Of a DNA stretch of 64,000 nt, positions 8,811 through 19,452 are shown piece by piece. The notes beneath the pieces are model-generated. The model did no database searches, had not been told where the DNA came from, and saw only the letters and a list, made by a program, of their open reading frames with translations. This DNA comes from Gellertiella hungarica (lineage in GTDB: Bacteria > Pseudomonadota > Alphaproteobacteria > Rhizobiales > Rhizobiaceae), in assembly GCF_014197145.1 (NCBI RefSeq), contig NZ_JACIEZ010000001.1, forward strand, positions 558,001 to 622,000, written 5' to 3'. Numbering within the stretch: position 1 is the stretch's first letter; each line of letters starts with the position of its first letter. The position numbers and the translations under genes are program-made.

Positions 8811-11617
8811 CAGTTGCCCAGCCTTTCGAGCAGTGCAGGCACGTGAACCTGATCGCCCTTGTAGTTGCCTGTCAGCATGTACATCATGATGTTGACCCCG
8901 GCCCGGTAGGCAAATTCGCGCTGGTTCTCATCCGGCGGTACGGTGGGAAGCTGGGGATTGCCCATCTCGTCGATGGCCCAGGCGCCGGCGAGATCGTTCG
9001 CGGTGATCATGATCGGCGTCACGCCATCGGCAGAAACAGGCGCCGCCTCGCTGGTCTTGTCCGTGCCCTGTCCGGCTTCGACCCACAGCGGCGAATCCGC
9101 ATAGCGTCCCGGGAACTGGCTGAGCAGATAGAAAGACCGCGTGAGCACATGTCCGCGCGGGACGGGTTCGAGCGGCGGGATGTCGAGATCGGCGAGGATT
9201 TCCCGCAGCCGTTCGCCGTTGGCGGTTGCCACGCCATTGCCGCCGAAAGCCTGTTCCGACTGGTCCCGCGTATCGAACAGCACCGTGCCGCCGGAGCGCA
9301 TGTAGGCACCGATGCGGCTGATGGCATCTGCACTCGGCATCGGCGCGGAGGCGCTCACGGGCCAGTAGATCAGCGGAAAGACCGAGAGTTCGTCCCGGGC
9401 AATGTCGACTCCCTCCGGTTCGCCCGGCTCAAGGGCAGTGCGGAAGGTGAGAAACTGGGTAAGCCCGTAAAGCCCCATGCGGGAGACGTCGTCCACCTCC
9501 TTTTCCCCTGTCAGCACATAGGCGAGGTGGGTCGTGTCGAGCCGCTTCAGCAGCACATCGTCGCCCGGTTTCGCATCGTCGGCCCGGGTGTGGGCGGGGG
9601 TCAGGCCGAGAGCAAGTCCGAGCGCGAGCGGCAGCAGAAGGCTGGCGGCAGCCTTCCGCGGCAGGCGAAGACCGCCGTTGATCCACAGCATGGCAAGCCC
9701 GTCGAGCAGAAGCAGCACGATGGCTGCCCCGATGAAGGCGGGCACCATATTGGCCGGCTGCGGGCCCGTGACGGGCAGGCGCTTAAGCCACGGAGCGGCC
9801 CCGGGACCTGGGTCGAGCGGGGACAGCTTCGCCCCCTCGGGCAGGAGATTGTGGGCCACAAACCCGTCCTCGGTTCCGTAGAGACCGGGTGGGTGATTGA
9901 GATCGGCCATGCGGGAAAGGTCTTTCGCAGGGTTCAGCGGTCGGGCGGATGCGGTTTCTGCCGAAAGGGCGCCATCGGCAGCCAGCAGGCGCCAGGGCGG
10001 CAGCAGCGCCACCTTGCCGTCGGCCTCCGGGCGCCCGACAGGCGCGCGCGCCATCTGGACAAGGGCGCGGAGCATCTCCACGAAGTGACCCGAAAGCGGA
10101 AGATCCGACCAGCTCGTCTCGGCGCTCACATGGAAGAGCACGATCTGCCCGCGGCCCTTCTGGCGCATCGTCACGAAGGGGGTGCCGTCGGCAAGGCTCG
10201 CGATAGTCTGGCCTGCGAGCTCCGGTGACGGTTCCGCGAGAACCTGGCGGCGCACCTTCACGTCTTCCGCCCGCGCAAGGCCTGCAAAGGGGCCGGTCTC
10301 CGGGAAGGCCGCAACCGCTTGCGGCTCGCTCCAGGACAGCACGCCCCCGAAGCGGCGCTCGCCTTCCCGCAGCGGAACCGTCGCAAACGGATCGTCCTTG
10401 CCCGCGGCGGCGAGCTGCGGCCCGGCAAAGCGGATAAGCGTGCCCCCGCTTTCGATATAGTCGGAAAGCGGCTTCACCGCGGCTGCCGGCACCTTGCCCA
10501 CATCCGCCATCACGATGGCCGACGGACGGAGCGAAAGGAGTTCCTTCAGGGCAGGCTCGATCCCGACGGAACGGGACTCGCTGATATCGGCAAAGGGCGA
10601 AAGCGCCCGGCGGATGTAGTAGATCGACGAGAGCAGCGGGCGCTCCGCGTCCGCCGCATCGCCGCCGATCAGGGCGACGCGCCGCCTTTTCGCGCCTTCG
10701 TCGAGAAGGTGTACCGTTCCGGCATTCAGCCGGTCGCCGAGCGCGATGCGGGCAAAATCGTTGCGGATTTCCAGCGGCGCCTTCAGCACGGCCCGCGCTT
10801 GGCTGGCGCCGGGCACAAACTGCAGGCGATCCCCGGCAATGGCGCGGCCCTGGCGGTCATAGGCCACGAGCGGCAGATCGGCGATGCGCCCGGTATCGAG
10901 CCGGGCAGCCTGCACCTCGACGCCGTCCGCGACATTGCGGACCGAGGTGATCGCGAGCGCGGCCGTGCTGTCGCCGGAAAGCAGGCGGAACTCCGCCGGC
11001 TTGAGCGTCGTCAGCGTCTCCAGCGTCCGGTCCCCCGCCTCCGTGCCGATGCCGTCGGTGATGAAGGCAAGCGTACCGGGCGCCGTGCCATCGAGGCCGG
11101 CCCGGATACGCTGCGGCAGATCGGTGCGCTGTGCCATGACGGGCCGTGGCCTTGCCGCGAGAAGACGGGTGCGGGCCGTGGACGCGTCAACCGGCGTGGC
11201 ATCCGGCTTGTCCTCTGCCGTCAGAACGAGCGCGACGGGGCGGTTTTCCGATTCCGCCTCCTCCAGCAGGTCGCGGGCGGCGGAGACACGCTCTTCCCAG
11301 TCATTGGCGGCGGCCCAGCTGTTGTCGACGACCAGCACGAGCGGCCCATCGGGCGAAAGGCTCGCCTGCCTCGGGTTCAAGACGGGTCCGGCCATGGCAA
11401 GGATGACGGCTGCGGCGAGCAGAATGCGCAGCGCCGTGAGCCACCAGGGACTTTGCGCCGGCGTTTCCTCGCGCTTCATCAGCTGTGCGAGAATCCGGAA
11501 GGGCGGGAAAACCTCCCGCTCCGGCTTCGGCGGAGTGATCCGGAGCAGCCACCAGATGGCAGGCAGCGCAAGGAGTGCGGCCAGAACCGCCGGTGTTGCA
11601 AAACCGATCGCGCTCAT
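8810..11617 (-). CDS. DUF4159 domain protein with BatA-like N-terminus (935 residues)
   Basis: The N-terminus has the BatA/aerotolerance-type pair of transmembrane helices (about 8-25 and 62-80) separated by KPEREVFPPFRIL. A von Willebrand A-like domain begins at LVLVVDNSW, and the middle part again looks like a class I glutamine amidotransferase fold (VALIGGDAAD and later IVMADVG). A further transmembrane helix lies near 630-650, a second segment that could be an internal signal or helix near 665-685, and the C-terminal 220 or so residues are DUF4159 (FPLIYWPV, GTVLFDTRDQ). The start codon overlaps the DUF58 stop as ATGA. It probably forms an envelope complex with its neighbours and the MoxR ATPase. 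Confidence 0.85.
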   Translation of the reverse strand: MSAIGFATPAVLAALLALPAIWWLLRITPPKPEREVFPPFRILAQLMKREETPAQSPWWLTALRILLAAAVILAMAGPVLNPRQASLSPDGPLVLVVDNSWAAANDWEERVSAARDLLEEAESENRPVALVLTAEDKPDATPVDASTARTRLLAARPRPVMAQRTDLPQRIRAGLDGTAPGTLAFITDGIGTEAGDRTLETLTTLKPAEFRLLSGDSTAALAITSVRNVADGVEVQAARLDTGRIADLPLVAYDRQGRAIAGDRLQFVPGASQARAVLKAPLEIRNDFARIALGDRLNAGTVHLLDEGAKRRRVALIGGDAADAERPLLSSIYYIRRALSPFADISESRSVGIEPALKELLSLRPSAIVMADVGKVPAAAVKPLSDYIESGGTLIRFAGPQLAAAGKDDPFATVPLREGERRFGGVLSWSEPQAVAAFPETGPFAGLARAEDVKVRRQVLAEPSPELAGQTIASLADGTPFVTMRQKGRGQIVLFHVSAETSWSDLPLSGHFVEMLRALVQMARAPVGRPEADGKVALLPPWRLLAADGALSAETASARPLNPAKDLSRMADLNHPPGLYGTEDGFVAHNLLPEGAKLSPLDPGPGAAPWLKRLPVTGPQPANMVPAFIGAAIVLLLLDGLAMLWINGGLRLPRKAAASLLLPLALGLALGLTPAHTRADDAKPGDDVLLKRLDTTHLAYVLTGEKEVDDVSRMGLYGLTQFLTFRTALEPGEPEGVDIARDELSVFPLIYWPVSASAPMPSADAISRIGAYMRSGGTVLFDTRDQSEQAFGGNGVATANGERLREILADLDIPPLEPVPRGHVLTRSFYLLSQFPGRYADSPLWVEAGQGTDKTSEAAPVSADGVTPIMITANDLAGAWAIDEMGNPQLPTVPPDENQREFAYRAGVNIMMYMLTGNYKGDQVHVPALLERLGN

Positions 11618-12531
11618 GACCGGACCTCATGTGTGGCAAGGCCGCCGCCCGAGAGCAGAAGATGCAGTTGGGTCAGCGGTTCCGAGGCCGGGCGGTCCGT
11701 GCGGTGGGTGATGAAATTCCAGCCGAGGCGGCGCATTTCGGTGCCGAGTGTTTCGCGTCGCGCCTCATAGGCTCGGCGATAATCTTCCGCGATGCTGTCG
11801 GCGCGGCCGGCCGTCAGGCTCTTGCCGGTTTCCGGATCCACGAATTCTGTCCGGCCCGTATAGGGAAAGCTCTCCTCGGCGGGATCGGCAATCTCCACCA
11901 GATGGCCGCGCACGCCGCGATGGGCGAGCGGCTTCAGCCGCGCAACGGTGTCTGCGGGATTGTCCAGGAAGTCGCCGAGAAGGATGAGGTCCGCCGTGCT
12001 TCTGACACCCGCCACCTGCGGCAGGGCGGGAAGGGCGCCGGCATGGGAAAGCGCCGCGGCGATCCGCTCCGCCGCCTGCCGGCTGGCCTGCGGTTCCAGA
12101 AGCCCGGGAACGCCGATCCGCTCGCCCGACCGGGACAGCGTTTCGGCCAGCGCCAGCATCAGCACCAGCGCGCGGGCTTCCTTGGAGGTGTTGCTCATGC
12201 GGGAGCGATAGCGCATCGACGGCGTGAGGTCCGCATGCAACAGGATGGTGTGCGCGGCCTCCCATTCCCGGTCCCGGACATAGGTGTGATCGTCGCGGGC
12301 GGAACGGCGCCAGTCGATGCGGCTGAGGCTTTCCCCCTCGGCATAGGGGCGGAACTGCCAGAAGTTCTCGCCGATGCCGCGCTTGCGGCGGCCGTGCCAG
12401 CCGGAGATCACCGAGTTTGCCACCCGCCGGGCCTCGACGAGGCAATCCGGCATCAGGGCGGCCCGCTCATGGGCCAGCCGAAGCGCCTCGCGGGAGGCCA
12501 GTGCCGGTGTCGTCTCGCCGATGGGGCTCAC
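11614..12531 (-). CDS. DUF58 domain-containing protein
   Basis: A 305-residue DUF58 protein, a family that almost always travels with MoxR AAA+ ATPases and resembles von Willebrand A proteins. The signature is the GIGENFWQFRPYAEGE region followed by RIDWRRSARDD and YVRDREWE. There are no transmembrane segments, so it is probably cytosolic and meets the membrane partners at the inner face. The start is a GTG at 12531, 3 bases after the moxR stop, and the end overlaps the DUF4159 gene by 4 bases. Confidence 0.9.
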   Translation of the reverse strand: MSPIGETTPALASREALRLAHERAALMPDCLVEARRVANSVISGWHGRRKRGIGENFWQFRPYAEGESLSRIDWRRSARDDHTYVRDREWEAAHTILLHADLTPSMRYRSRMSNTSKEARALVLMLALAETLSRSGERIGVPGLLEPQASRQAAERIAAALSHAGALPALPQVAGVRSTADLILLGDFLDNPADTVARLKPLAHRGVRGHLVEIADPAEESFPYTGRTEFVDPETGKSLTAGRADSIAEDYRRAYEARRETLGTEMRRLGWNFITHRTDRPASEPLTQLHLLLSGGGLATHEVRS

Positions 12532-12534
12532 GGC

Positions 12535-13548
<1,014 letters not shown>

Positions 13549-13694
13549 GCTGGTCTCCGCTTCACAATCGGCGGCGCGAATCGCCGCCTTTCCGCCATCT
13601 GATTAACCCATGACCGCTTATAGCAAGTTGACGGCTGACAAGCTTGGATCAAATGACTATCTCATGGGTCCTAGACATAAAGCGAGACGCAATC

Positions 13695-14318
13695 ATGGCA
13701 ACCGAAGGAATTCAGGCGACGGGCGATGCGGCAGGGCTTGCCGCACTGATTTCGCGGGCGGCGGCCGATACCAATGCGGGTGCCGGCGGCCTGCCACCCG
13801 TCGAGCGCTGGAACCCGCCCTTCTGCGGCGATCTCGACATGGAAATCCGTGCCGACGGAACCTGGTTCTATCTCGGCACGCCGATTGGCCGTGCACCCCT
13901 CGTTCGGCTCTTCTCCACGGTTCTGCGCCGCGACGAGGACGGCAGGACCTATCTGGTGACGCCTGTGGAAAAGGTGGGCATCCGCGTGGTGGATGCCCCG
14001 TTCGTCGCGGTGGAGATGCAGCGCACGGAGGAGGAGGGCGAGCCGGTCCTCACCTTCCGCACCAATGTCGGGGACGTGGTGCGGGCCGATGCCGCGCACC
14101 CCTTGCGCTTCGTCATCCACGGGGAGAACCGGGAGCTGAAACCCTACCTTCTCGTGCGCGGGCGGCTCGAGGCGCTGGTGTCCCGCGCTGTGATGTATGA
14201 CCTCGTGGAGCTCGGGGAGACGGTGGAGATCGATGGCACGGCCATGTTTGCCGTGCGTTCGGCGGGTGCGGTCTTCCCGATCATGCCGGAGGCCGAACTC
14301 GACGGTCTGGCAGGCTGA
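13695..14318 (+). CDS. DUF1285 domain-containing protein
   Basis: A 207-residue cytosolic protein of family DUF1285, with the conserved features ERWNPPFCGDLDM and IGRAPLVRLFSTVLRRDEDG. The function is not established. The frame is open from 13644, but the ATG at 13695 (MATEGIQ) is closest to the family start and has a weak GCGAG sequence upstream. The stop overlaps the next ATG by one base. Its conserved position before the CoA pyrophosphatase and cca genes, opposite the MoxR operon, points to joint transcription with those two. Confidence 0.88.
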   Translation: MATEGIQATGDAAGLAALISRAAADTNAGAGGLPPVERWNPPFCGDLDMEIRADGTWFYLGTPIGRAPLVRLFSTVLRRDEDGRTYLVTPVEKVGIRVVDAPFVAVEMQRTEEEGEPVLTFRTNVGDVVRADAAHPLRFVIHGENRELKPYLLVRGRLEALVSRAVMYDLVELGETVEIDGTAMFAVRSAGAVFPIMPEAELDGLAG

Positions 14319-14962
14319 TGGACAAGGCTGAAACCATCCTTCCCTTCAGCGCCGAGGATTTTCGCGCCCGCGCCTTTACCCAGTCCGGCGGGCCGGTGGA
14401 ACTCGCCTGGCGGGACCATGGCGACCACATCCTCAATCCCGATTCCATCCGTCACATCGAAGGGCTGAACCTGCGGGATGCTGCGGTTCTGGTGCCCGTG
14501 ATCGATGATCCCGATGGTGCCAAGGTGCTCCTCACCCAGCGGACGGCCTCGCTTCGCAAGCATTCCGGGCAGATCGCCTTTCCGGGCGGAGCGATCGACC
14601 GGGAGGACGGCTCGCCGGAGGTCGCGGCGCTTCGCGAGGCGGAGGAGGAAATCGGCCTGCCGCGCCACTTCGTGGAAACCGTCGGCCGGCTGCCCGATTA
14701 CTATGCGATGACCGGCTTTCGCATCACGCCCGTGCTGTCGGTCGTCCGCCGGGGCTTCGAGATACGCCCGAACCCGCACGAGGTGGAGCATGTCTTCGAG
14801 GTGCCGCTTTCCTTCCTGATGGACCCGGACAACCACCAGCGCGACAGCGCGGTCTGGCAGGGCAGCGAGCGGCATTTCTACCGCATGCCCTATGGAAGCT
14901 GGATGATCTGGGGTATCACCGCCGGCATTCTCAGAACACTGTATGAAAGGCTTTATGCATGA
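14318..14962 (+). CDS. CoA pyrophosphatase (NUDIX, UPF0035 type)
   Basis: A 214-residue NUDIX hydrolase. The UPF0035 CoA motif LTQRTASLRKHSGQIAFPGG directly precedes a canonical NUDIX box (GGAIDREDGSPEVAAL then REAEEEIGL), the combination that marks CoA/acyl-CoA diphosphatases giving 4'-phosphopantetheine and 3',5'-ADP. All metal-binding glutamates are present. It overlaps the DUF1285 stop by one base and the cca start by four (ATGA), so translation is probably coupled across the three genes. Confidence 0.9.
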   Translation: MDKAETILPFSAEDFRARAFTQSGGPVELAWRDHGDHILNPDSIRHIEGLNLRDAAVLVPVIDDPDGAKVLLTQRTASLRKHSGQIAFPGGAIDREDGSPEVAALREAEEEIGLPRHFVETVGRLPDYYAMTGFRITPVLSVVRRGFEIRPNPHEVEHVFEVPLSFLMDPDNHQRDSAVWQGSERHFYRMPYGSWMIWGITAGILRTLYERLYA

Positions 14963-16239
14963 GCGAGGGCACCCATTCCACCGTCTCCGTGGCGGATGAA
15001 GCGTGGTTCAACGGGCCGTCCCTCCGAAGGGTGATGGCGCTTCTGAACGGGGAGGGTGCCGAAACGCGGATTGCCGGTGGAGCCGTCAGGAACAGCCTGA
15101 TGGGCCGGCCGGTGGCCGATGTGGATCTCGCCACCACCCTTCTGCCGGAGCAGGTGATCGCGCTTGCCGGGCAGGCAGGGATCAAGGCGGTTCCGACCGG
15201 TATCGAGCACGGCACGGTGACGCTCGTCGTCGAGGGAACGCCATTCGAGGTCACGACCCTCCGCCGGGATGTGGCGACCAACGGACGGCATGCGGAGGTC
15301 GCCTTCGGCAGCGACTGGCAGGAGGATGCCAACCGCCGCGACCTCACCATCAACGGCCTCTATGCGGACCGGGAGGGCCGGGTGATCGACCTCGTGGGCG
15401 GTCTGCCCGACATAGAACGCGGGCTCGTGCGCTTCATCGGGGATGCGGCGGAACGCGTCGCGGAGGATTATCTGCGCATTTTGCGCTTCTTTCGCTTCTT
15501 TGCCCATTACGGTCAGTTTCGGCCCGACGCGGACGGGCTCCGGGCCTGCGCCCGTGCGCGCGACAAGCTGAAGACGCTTTCGGCGGAACGGATCTGGTCC
15601 GAGCTGAAGAAGCTGCTCGCGGCGGAGGATCCGGGCCGGGCGCTGCTGTGGATGCGGCAGGCCGGTGTCCTCACGGAGATCCTGCCGGAAAGCGAGAAAT
15701 GGGGCATCGATGCCATCCCGGGGCTCGTTGCGACCGAAGCCATGCTTGGCTGGCCGCGCGAGCCGATGCTCCGGCTGGCCGCCATCGTGCCGCCGGATGC
15801 AGAGCGGCTGGACGAAATGGCTCGCCGGTTGCGCATGTCGAGGGCCGAAGCCGCCTGGTTGCAGGCCTTCGCCTCGGCTCCCGCGGTCAAGCCGGATCTC
15901 GCCGGGACGGCGCTGGACCGCATGCTCTACCGGAGCGGGGAAACGGGAGTGATCGCCCGTCTGAAGCTGGCCGTTGCCGCCGCGCGGGCGGACATCGACA
16001 GCCCGCCTGCCGACCTCGAGAAAAGCCTGCTCCTGAAAGGGCTTCTCAAGCGCGCGGAAGCTTTCCGCAAGCCGTTGCTCCCCGTGAGCGGAGCGGATCT
16101 TATCGCGGCGGGCGTTGCCCCCGGTCCGAAGCTCGGCGAGGTTCTGTCGCTGATGGAAAGCGACTGGGTGGAGAAGAACTTTGCTCCTTCAAAGGATGAT
16201 CTCCTTTCCCGGCTGGCGGACTTCCAGTCGCGGATATAG
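14959..16239 (+). CDS. cca: CCA tRNA nucleotidyltransferase
   Basis: A 426-residue class II tRNA nucleotidyltransferase or poly(A)-polymerase-family enzyme that adds or repairs the 3' CCA end of tRNAs. The nucleotidyltransferase motif RIAGGAVRNSLMG followed by DVDLATT gives the D-x-D metal site. The RRD base-recognition motif occurs in TTLRRDV and ANRRDLTINGLY. The helical neck and body follow to the C-terminus. The usual GG-x-VRD ends in Asn here. The start overlaps the CoA pyrophosphatase stop as ATGA. The next gene is on the other strand, so this is the end of the operon. Confidence 0.93.
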   Translation: MSEGTHSTVSVADEAWFNGPSLRRVMALLNGEGAETRIAGGAVRNSLMGRPVADVDLATTLLPEQVIALAGQAGIKAVPTGIEHGTVTLVVEGTPFEVTTLRRDVATNGRHAEVAFGSDWQEDANRRDLTINGLYADREGRVIDLVGGLPDIERGLVRFIGDAAERVAEDYLRILRFFRFFAHYGQFRPDADGLRACARARDKLKTLSAERIWSELKKLLAAEDPGRALLWMRQAGVLTEILPESEKWGIDAIPGLVATEAMLGWPREPMLRLAAIVPPDAERLDEMARRLRMSRAEAAWLQAFASAPAVKPDLAGTALDRMLYRSGETGVIARLKLAVAAARADIDSPPADLEKSLLLKGLLKRAEAFRKPLLPVSGADLIAAGVAPGPKLGEVLSLMESDWVEKNFAPSKDDLLSRLADFQSRI

Positions 16240-16288
16240 CGGACGCATCCCGCTCGATGCGCCCTATACTTTTCACGCGGCGTTCGGC

Positions 16289-16480
16289 TCAGGCCGCTGC
16301 CGTATTCGAGGGCGTGGTGATGCGTTCCTTGATGCGATCCACCATGCTCTCGCGGATCATCTCCTCGCCATGGGCGCTGCGCATGTGCTCGACGGCGCGG
16401 CGCACGATTTCCGCATCCTCGTCAGCCCGCGTATGCCAGGCACATCCGGGAACGAGGGATCCGCATTCGAACAGTCTCAT
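16289..16480 (-). CDS. DUF1059 domain-containing small protein
   Basis: A 63-residue protein matching the DUF1059 pattern: MRLFECGSLVPGC at the N-terminus, then a short His-rich helix (VEHMRSAHG). The two Cys and the two late His could bind a metal, but this is inference. The frame is open upstream to 16540; I chose the ATG at 16480 because it has an excellent AGGAGG six to seven bases upstream and begins the family motif. The function is unknown. Confidence 0.7.
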   Translation of the reverse strand: MRLFECGSLVPGCAWHTRADEDAEIVRRAVEHMRSAHGEEMIRESMVDRIKERITTPSNTAAA

Positions 16481-16573
16481 CTCAATCCTCCTGTTTATGC
16501 ATGACATCAACAGAATAGGGTCGAAGACATCGGCGGCCATGGCCAGATCTTGCCCCGGCCGCCGGGCTTGCGG

Positions 16574-16885
16574 TCAATCCCGGATGGCCCAGGCTTCGAA
16601 ACACGCCGCGCTCTGATAAGTGGCGGCGCGCCGGGCTGCCCGCGTTTCGGGCTCGGAAAGGGATTTGTCGAAGGCCGGGCTTCCGGCCAGCTGTAGTTTG
16701 ACCTGCTCCACGAAATAGGCATGCGGCAGGTCGAGGCCGCTTCTCAGCCGCATGGCATGTGCCAGGCGGTCGATCATCTCGGCACGGCCCAGAAGACGCG
16801 ATCCATCGGCGGATCCATGCGTGTCAGGGGCATTCGGCTTGACGGAAACCGGAGCAGAATCCGTCTCATGCACGGTCGTATCCAT
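16574..16885 (-). CDS. hypothetical protein, 103 residues
   Basis: I do not recognise this family. The first 25 residues are polar and probably unstructured, and the rest is predicted helical (GRAEMIDRLAHAMRLRSGLD, then a FVEQVKLQLAG segment). There is no signal peptide or membrane helix. The ATG at 16885 has a GGGAGGG ribosome-binding sequence, and the composition matches neighbouring genes, which supports a real gene. It lies between the DUF1059 gene and hemF, all on the minus strand but with gaps of 93 and 114 bases. Confidence 0.6.
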   Translation of the reverse strand: MDTTVHETDSAPVSVKPNAPDTHGSADGSRLLGRAEMIDRLAHAMRLRSGLDLPHAYFVEQVKLQLAGSPAFDKSLSEPETRAARRAATYQSAACFEAWAIRD

Positions 16886-16999
16886 GAGGCCCTCCCAAAA
16901 ATGGATTCATGCAACAAGGATATTGGCAACCGCAGCTTACGACCGAATCAGCAGATCACACAGTAAAAAATCCGTGGTTGCGTTTTTCGGGCCTGCCCG

Positions 17000-17911
17000 T
17001 CAGGGCCAGCGCGCCAGCGGAGGCAGGGAGGACAGGATGGAATCCACGTTGCCGCCGGTCTTCAGTCCGAAGATCGTGCCGCGATCGTAGAGAAGGTTGA
17101 ACTCCACGTAGCGGCCGCGCCGGACGAGCTGCTCCTCCCGGTCTTCCTCCGTGAAGGGATTGTTGAAGTTGCCGCGGACGATCTTCGGATACACCATCGC
17201 AAAGGCGCGTCCGACGTCGCGGGTGAAGGCGAAATCGGCCGCCCAGCCGCCCAGATCCGCGCCGGAATGCAGCCAGTCGTAGAAGATGCCGCCGATGCCG
17301 CGCGGTTCGTTGCGGTGCTTCAGGAAGAAGTAGTCGTCGCACCAGGCCTTGAAGCGCGGATAGTCTGCAACGCCGTGGCGGGCGCACACGATTTCCATGG
17401 CCTTGTGGAACAGCTCGGTGTCGGGATCGTCCTGGGTGCGGCGGCGATCCAGAACGGGCGTCAGGTCGGCGCCGCCGCCGAACCACTGGCTGGTGGTCAC
17501 GACCATGCGCGTGTTCATGTGGACCGTCGGTACGTTCGGATTGCGCGGATGGGCGATCAGCGAGATGCCCGACGCCCAGAAACGCGGGTCCTCCGACGCG
17601 CCGGGGATCTGGTTGCGGAAATCGGGCGAGAACTCTCCGAAGACGGTCGAGGTATGGACGCCCACCTTTTCAAAGACCCGCCCCTCCATCATCGACATCA
17701 GGCCGCCGCCGCCCTCGCCGCCGTCGCGCAGCCATTCCTTCTGCACGAAGCGCCCGGGCGCGAGATCGCTGAAGGGGCCGGCAAGCTCGTCTTCCAGGGT
17801 CTCGAAGGTGAGACAGATATGGGTCCTCAGATGTTCGAACCACTGGCGGGCGGCGAGCTTCTTCTCCTCGATGTCATCGGGCAGGCCGCGCGGCAATTCC
17901 GGTCTTTCCAT
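17000..17911 (-). CDS. hemF: coproporphyrinogen III oxidase, oxygen-dependent
   Basis: A 303-residue enzyme that converts coproporphyrinogen III to protoporphyrinogen IX with molecular oxygen in haem synthesis. The family signatures [12 protein letters not shown] and [14 protein letters not shown] are present, with the [10 protein letters not shown] block following. The frame reaches a TTG at 17923, but the ATG at 17911 has GGAG eight bases upstream and is preferred. The gene stands alone; the small gene at 18076 diverges from it across 164 bases. No clear TTGAT-N4-ATCAA (FNR/FixK) site is visible upstream, so oxygen control at this gene is not supported by sequence. Confidence 0.95.
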   Translation of the reverse strand: MERPELPRGLPDDIEEKKLAARQWFEHLRTHICLTFETLEDELAGPFSDLAPGRFVQKEWLRDGGEGGGGLMSMMEGRVFEKVGVHTSTVFGEFSPDFRNQIPGASEDPRFWASGISLIAHPRNPNVPTVHMNTRMVVTTSQWFGGGADLTPVLDRRRTQDDPDTELFHKAMEIVCARHGVADYPRFKAWCDDYFFLKHRNEPRGIGGIFYDWLHSGADLGGWAADFAFTRDVGRAFAMVYPKIVRGNFNNPFTEEDREEQLVRRGRYVEFNLLYDRGTIFGLKTGGNVDSILSSLPPLARWP

Positions 17912-18018
17912 ACCGATCTCCAAATTCCTTTTTTGGTCGATTGCTAAAATATCTCAGGGCAGGTCTACCAGCGCAAGCGGGACCCTGTCAGCAACCGCGT
18001 GCGCGATATTAACTGTTT

Positions 18019-18049
18019 TTGACTCGCCTGCCGACCCTTCCCACATTAT
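18019..18049 (+). promoter_or_regulatory. candidate sigma-70 promoter of the 85-residue gene
   Basis: TTGACT at 18019-18024 and CATTAT at 18044-18049 are separated by 19 bases, slightly longer than the ideal 17. They lie 26 bases before the start at 18076, in the divergent region shared with hemF. The assignment rests only on these matches. Confidence 0.35.
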
Positions 18050-18075
18050 CCTTGTACCGGAAAGGAAGGGACGCG

Positions 18076-18333
18076 ATGGCAAGAGTACCCGGACCGCCAC
18101 CCTTGAGCGGCCTGAAGCGCCGCATCGCCGATCACCGCGCCGGACAGAAGGCGCCGAAGAGCACCTTTGTCCGCGAGACCTTTTGTCTCAGCCGCGAGGA
18201 AGCGCGCCGCAAGGCGCGCGAATGGTTCGAGGCCTTTCCGAAAGCCGCCTACTGGACCGAAGTGGAAAGCTGGCGCCAGCTCGAGGGCGACCGCATCGAA
18301 TTCACCATGCGACGCCTGCCGACAGCCGACTGA
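18076..18333 (+). CDS. conserved hypothetical protein, 85 residues
   Basis: A small basic protein with N-terminal GPPPLSGLKRRIADHRAGQK and a C-terminal aromatic region (WFEAFPKAAYWTEVESW). I do not know a function for it. There is no signal peptide or transmembrane segment. The ATG at 18076 has GGAAGGGA upstream, which fixes the start over the longer open frame beginning at 18019. It diverges from hemF and converges with the EAL gene, whose stop is 11 bases away. Confidence 0.7.
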   Translation: MARVPGPPPLSGLKRRIADHRAGQKAPKSTFVRETFCLSREEARRKAREWFEAFPKAAYWTEVESWRQLEGDRIEFTMRRLPTAD

Positions 18334-18344
18334 AGAAGCGCTGA

Positions 18345-19439
18345 TCAGGCCGGTCGGCCGGCCCGCTTCTTGGGCATGTCCATGGCGCCGAGGGGCTCCC
18401 ATGCGAGCGCGAAGTGTTCGAATTCCCGGGGCGGCAAGGGCTTCGACCAGAGATAGCCCTGGGCCCGCGAGCATCCGATCATGGCAAGCCTTGCCGCTGC
18501 GGCGGGCGTTTCCACACCTTCGGCGACGGCCTCCAAACCGAGCCGGCGCGTGAGGCCGACGATGGCTTCGAGCAGCGCCAGCCCCTTGTCGTCCTCCTCT
18601 ATGTTGTGCAGGAAGAAGCGGTCGATCTTCAGTGTCTGGATGTCCAGTTCGCCAAGTCTGGCGAGGTTCGAGTAGCCCTTGCCGAAATCGTCGATCGCCA
18701 CCCGTACGCCGGTGGCGGCGATCCGCGCAATCTGTCCGCCCGTGTCGCTGTCCTCGAGGGCGCGGCTTTCCGTCAGCTCGATCTCCAGCAATGCCGGATC
18801 GAGACCGGACCCCAGCAGGGCGCCTTCGACCACCGATTCCAGGTCGCCCCAGCGGAACTGGACTGCCGACACATTCACGGAAACAGGCAGTCCGGCAAGC
18901 CCGATCTGCTGCCATCGGCGACAGTCACGGCAGGCTGCCTCGAGAACCCAGGCGCCGATGGACCGGATGAGGCCCGTCTCTTCCGCTTCCGGAATGAAGT
19001 CATCCGGGGCCACCAGGCTGCCATCTGGCTGCTGCCAGCGAAGAAGTGCCTCCGCCGATACGATCCGACCGGTGTCTATGTCGATCCTGGGCTGGTAATG
19101 CAGACGGAACTCGCCCCTGGCGCCGGCGCGGGAGAGACGTCCGCGGAGCGTGTCTTCATGATCGTCCGGCAAGGAAGCCGTTCCGCTGGCGCTTCGAAGC
19201 GGAAAAGCCGTGCGGAAGGGCATGCAGGCCGCGGCCACCATCATGGCCATCAGCCAGGTCTCCACCAGCCGCTCCGTCGTCGGCAGGCTGAGCACCCAGG
19301 CGCCTGCCATCACGAGCACCCCCCTGGCCACCTGCTCCGCGGCTTTCTGCAGGAACCGGCGCACACGCGCCGCCCGGGTGGCTGGTGCGGGCGGATTTGC
19401 TGCAGCGTCGCTGCGGGCGTGGCGGGATCGGGTCGGCAT
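18345..19439 (-). CDS. membrane-anchored EAL-domain c-di-GMP phosphodiesterase
   Basis: A 364-residue protein. A basic N-terminus and one or two membrane segments (about 38-75) anchor an EAL domain from about 100 to 350. The catalytic set looks intact: AEALLRW (EAL at 130-132), SVNVSAVQF, LEIELTES, IDDFGKGYSNL, TLKIDRFF and AVAEGVET. It should therefore cleave c-di-GMP to pGpG at the cytoplasmic face. No sensory domain is present beyond the membrane anchor. The ATG at 19439 is preceded by a palindrome (19453-19472) that may be an operator. Confidence 0.9.
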   Translation of the reverse strand: MPTRSRHARSDAAANPPAPATRAARVRRFLQKAAEQVARGVLVMAGAWVLSLPTTERLVETWLMAMMVAAACMPFRTAFPLRSASGTASLPDDHEDTLRGRLSRAGARGEFRLHYQPRIDIDTGRIVSAEALLRWQQPDGSLVAPDDFIPEAEETGLIRSIGAWVLEAACRDCRRWQQIGLAGLPVSVNVSAVQFRWGDLESVVEGALLGSGLDPALLEIELTESRALEDSDTGGQIARIAATGVRVAIDDFGKGYSNLARLGELDIQTLKIDRFFLHNIEEDDKGLALLEAIVGLTRRLGLEAVAEGVETPAAAARLAMIGCSRAQGYLWSKPLPPREFEHFALAWEPLGAMDMPKKRAGRPA

Positions 19440-19452
19440 CCGGCAAAGGGTC

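Noticed and set aside
17912-18075. FNR/FixK box upstream of hemF
   Set aside because: No TTGAT-N4-ATCAA or close variant was found in the interval.
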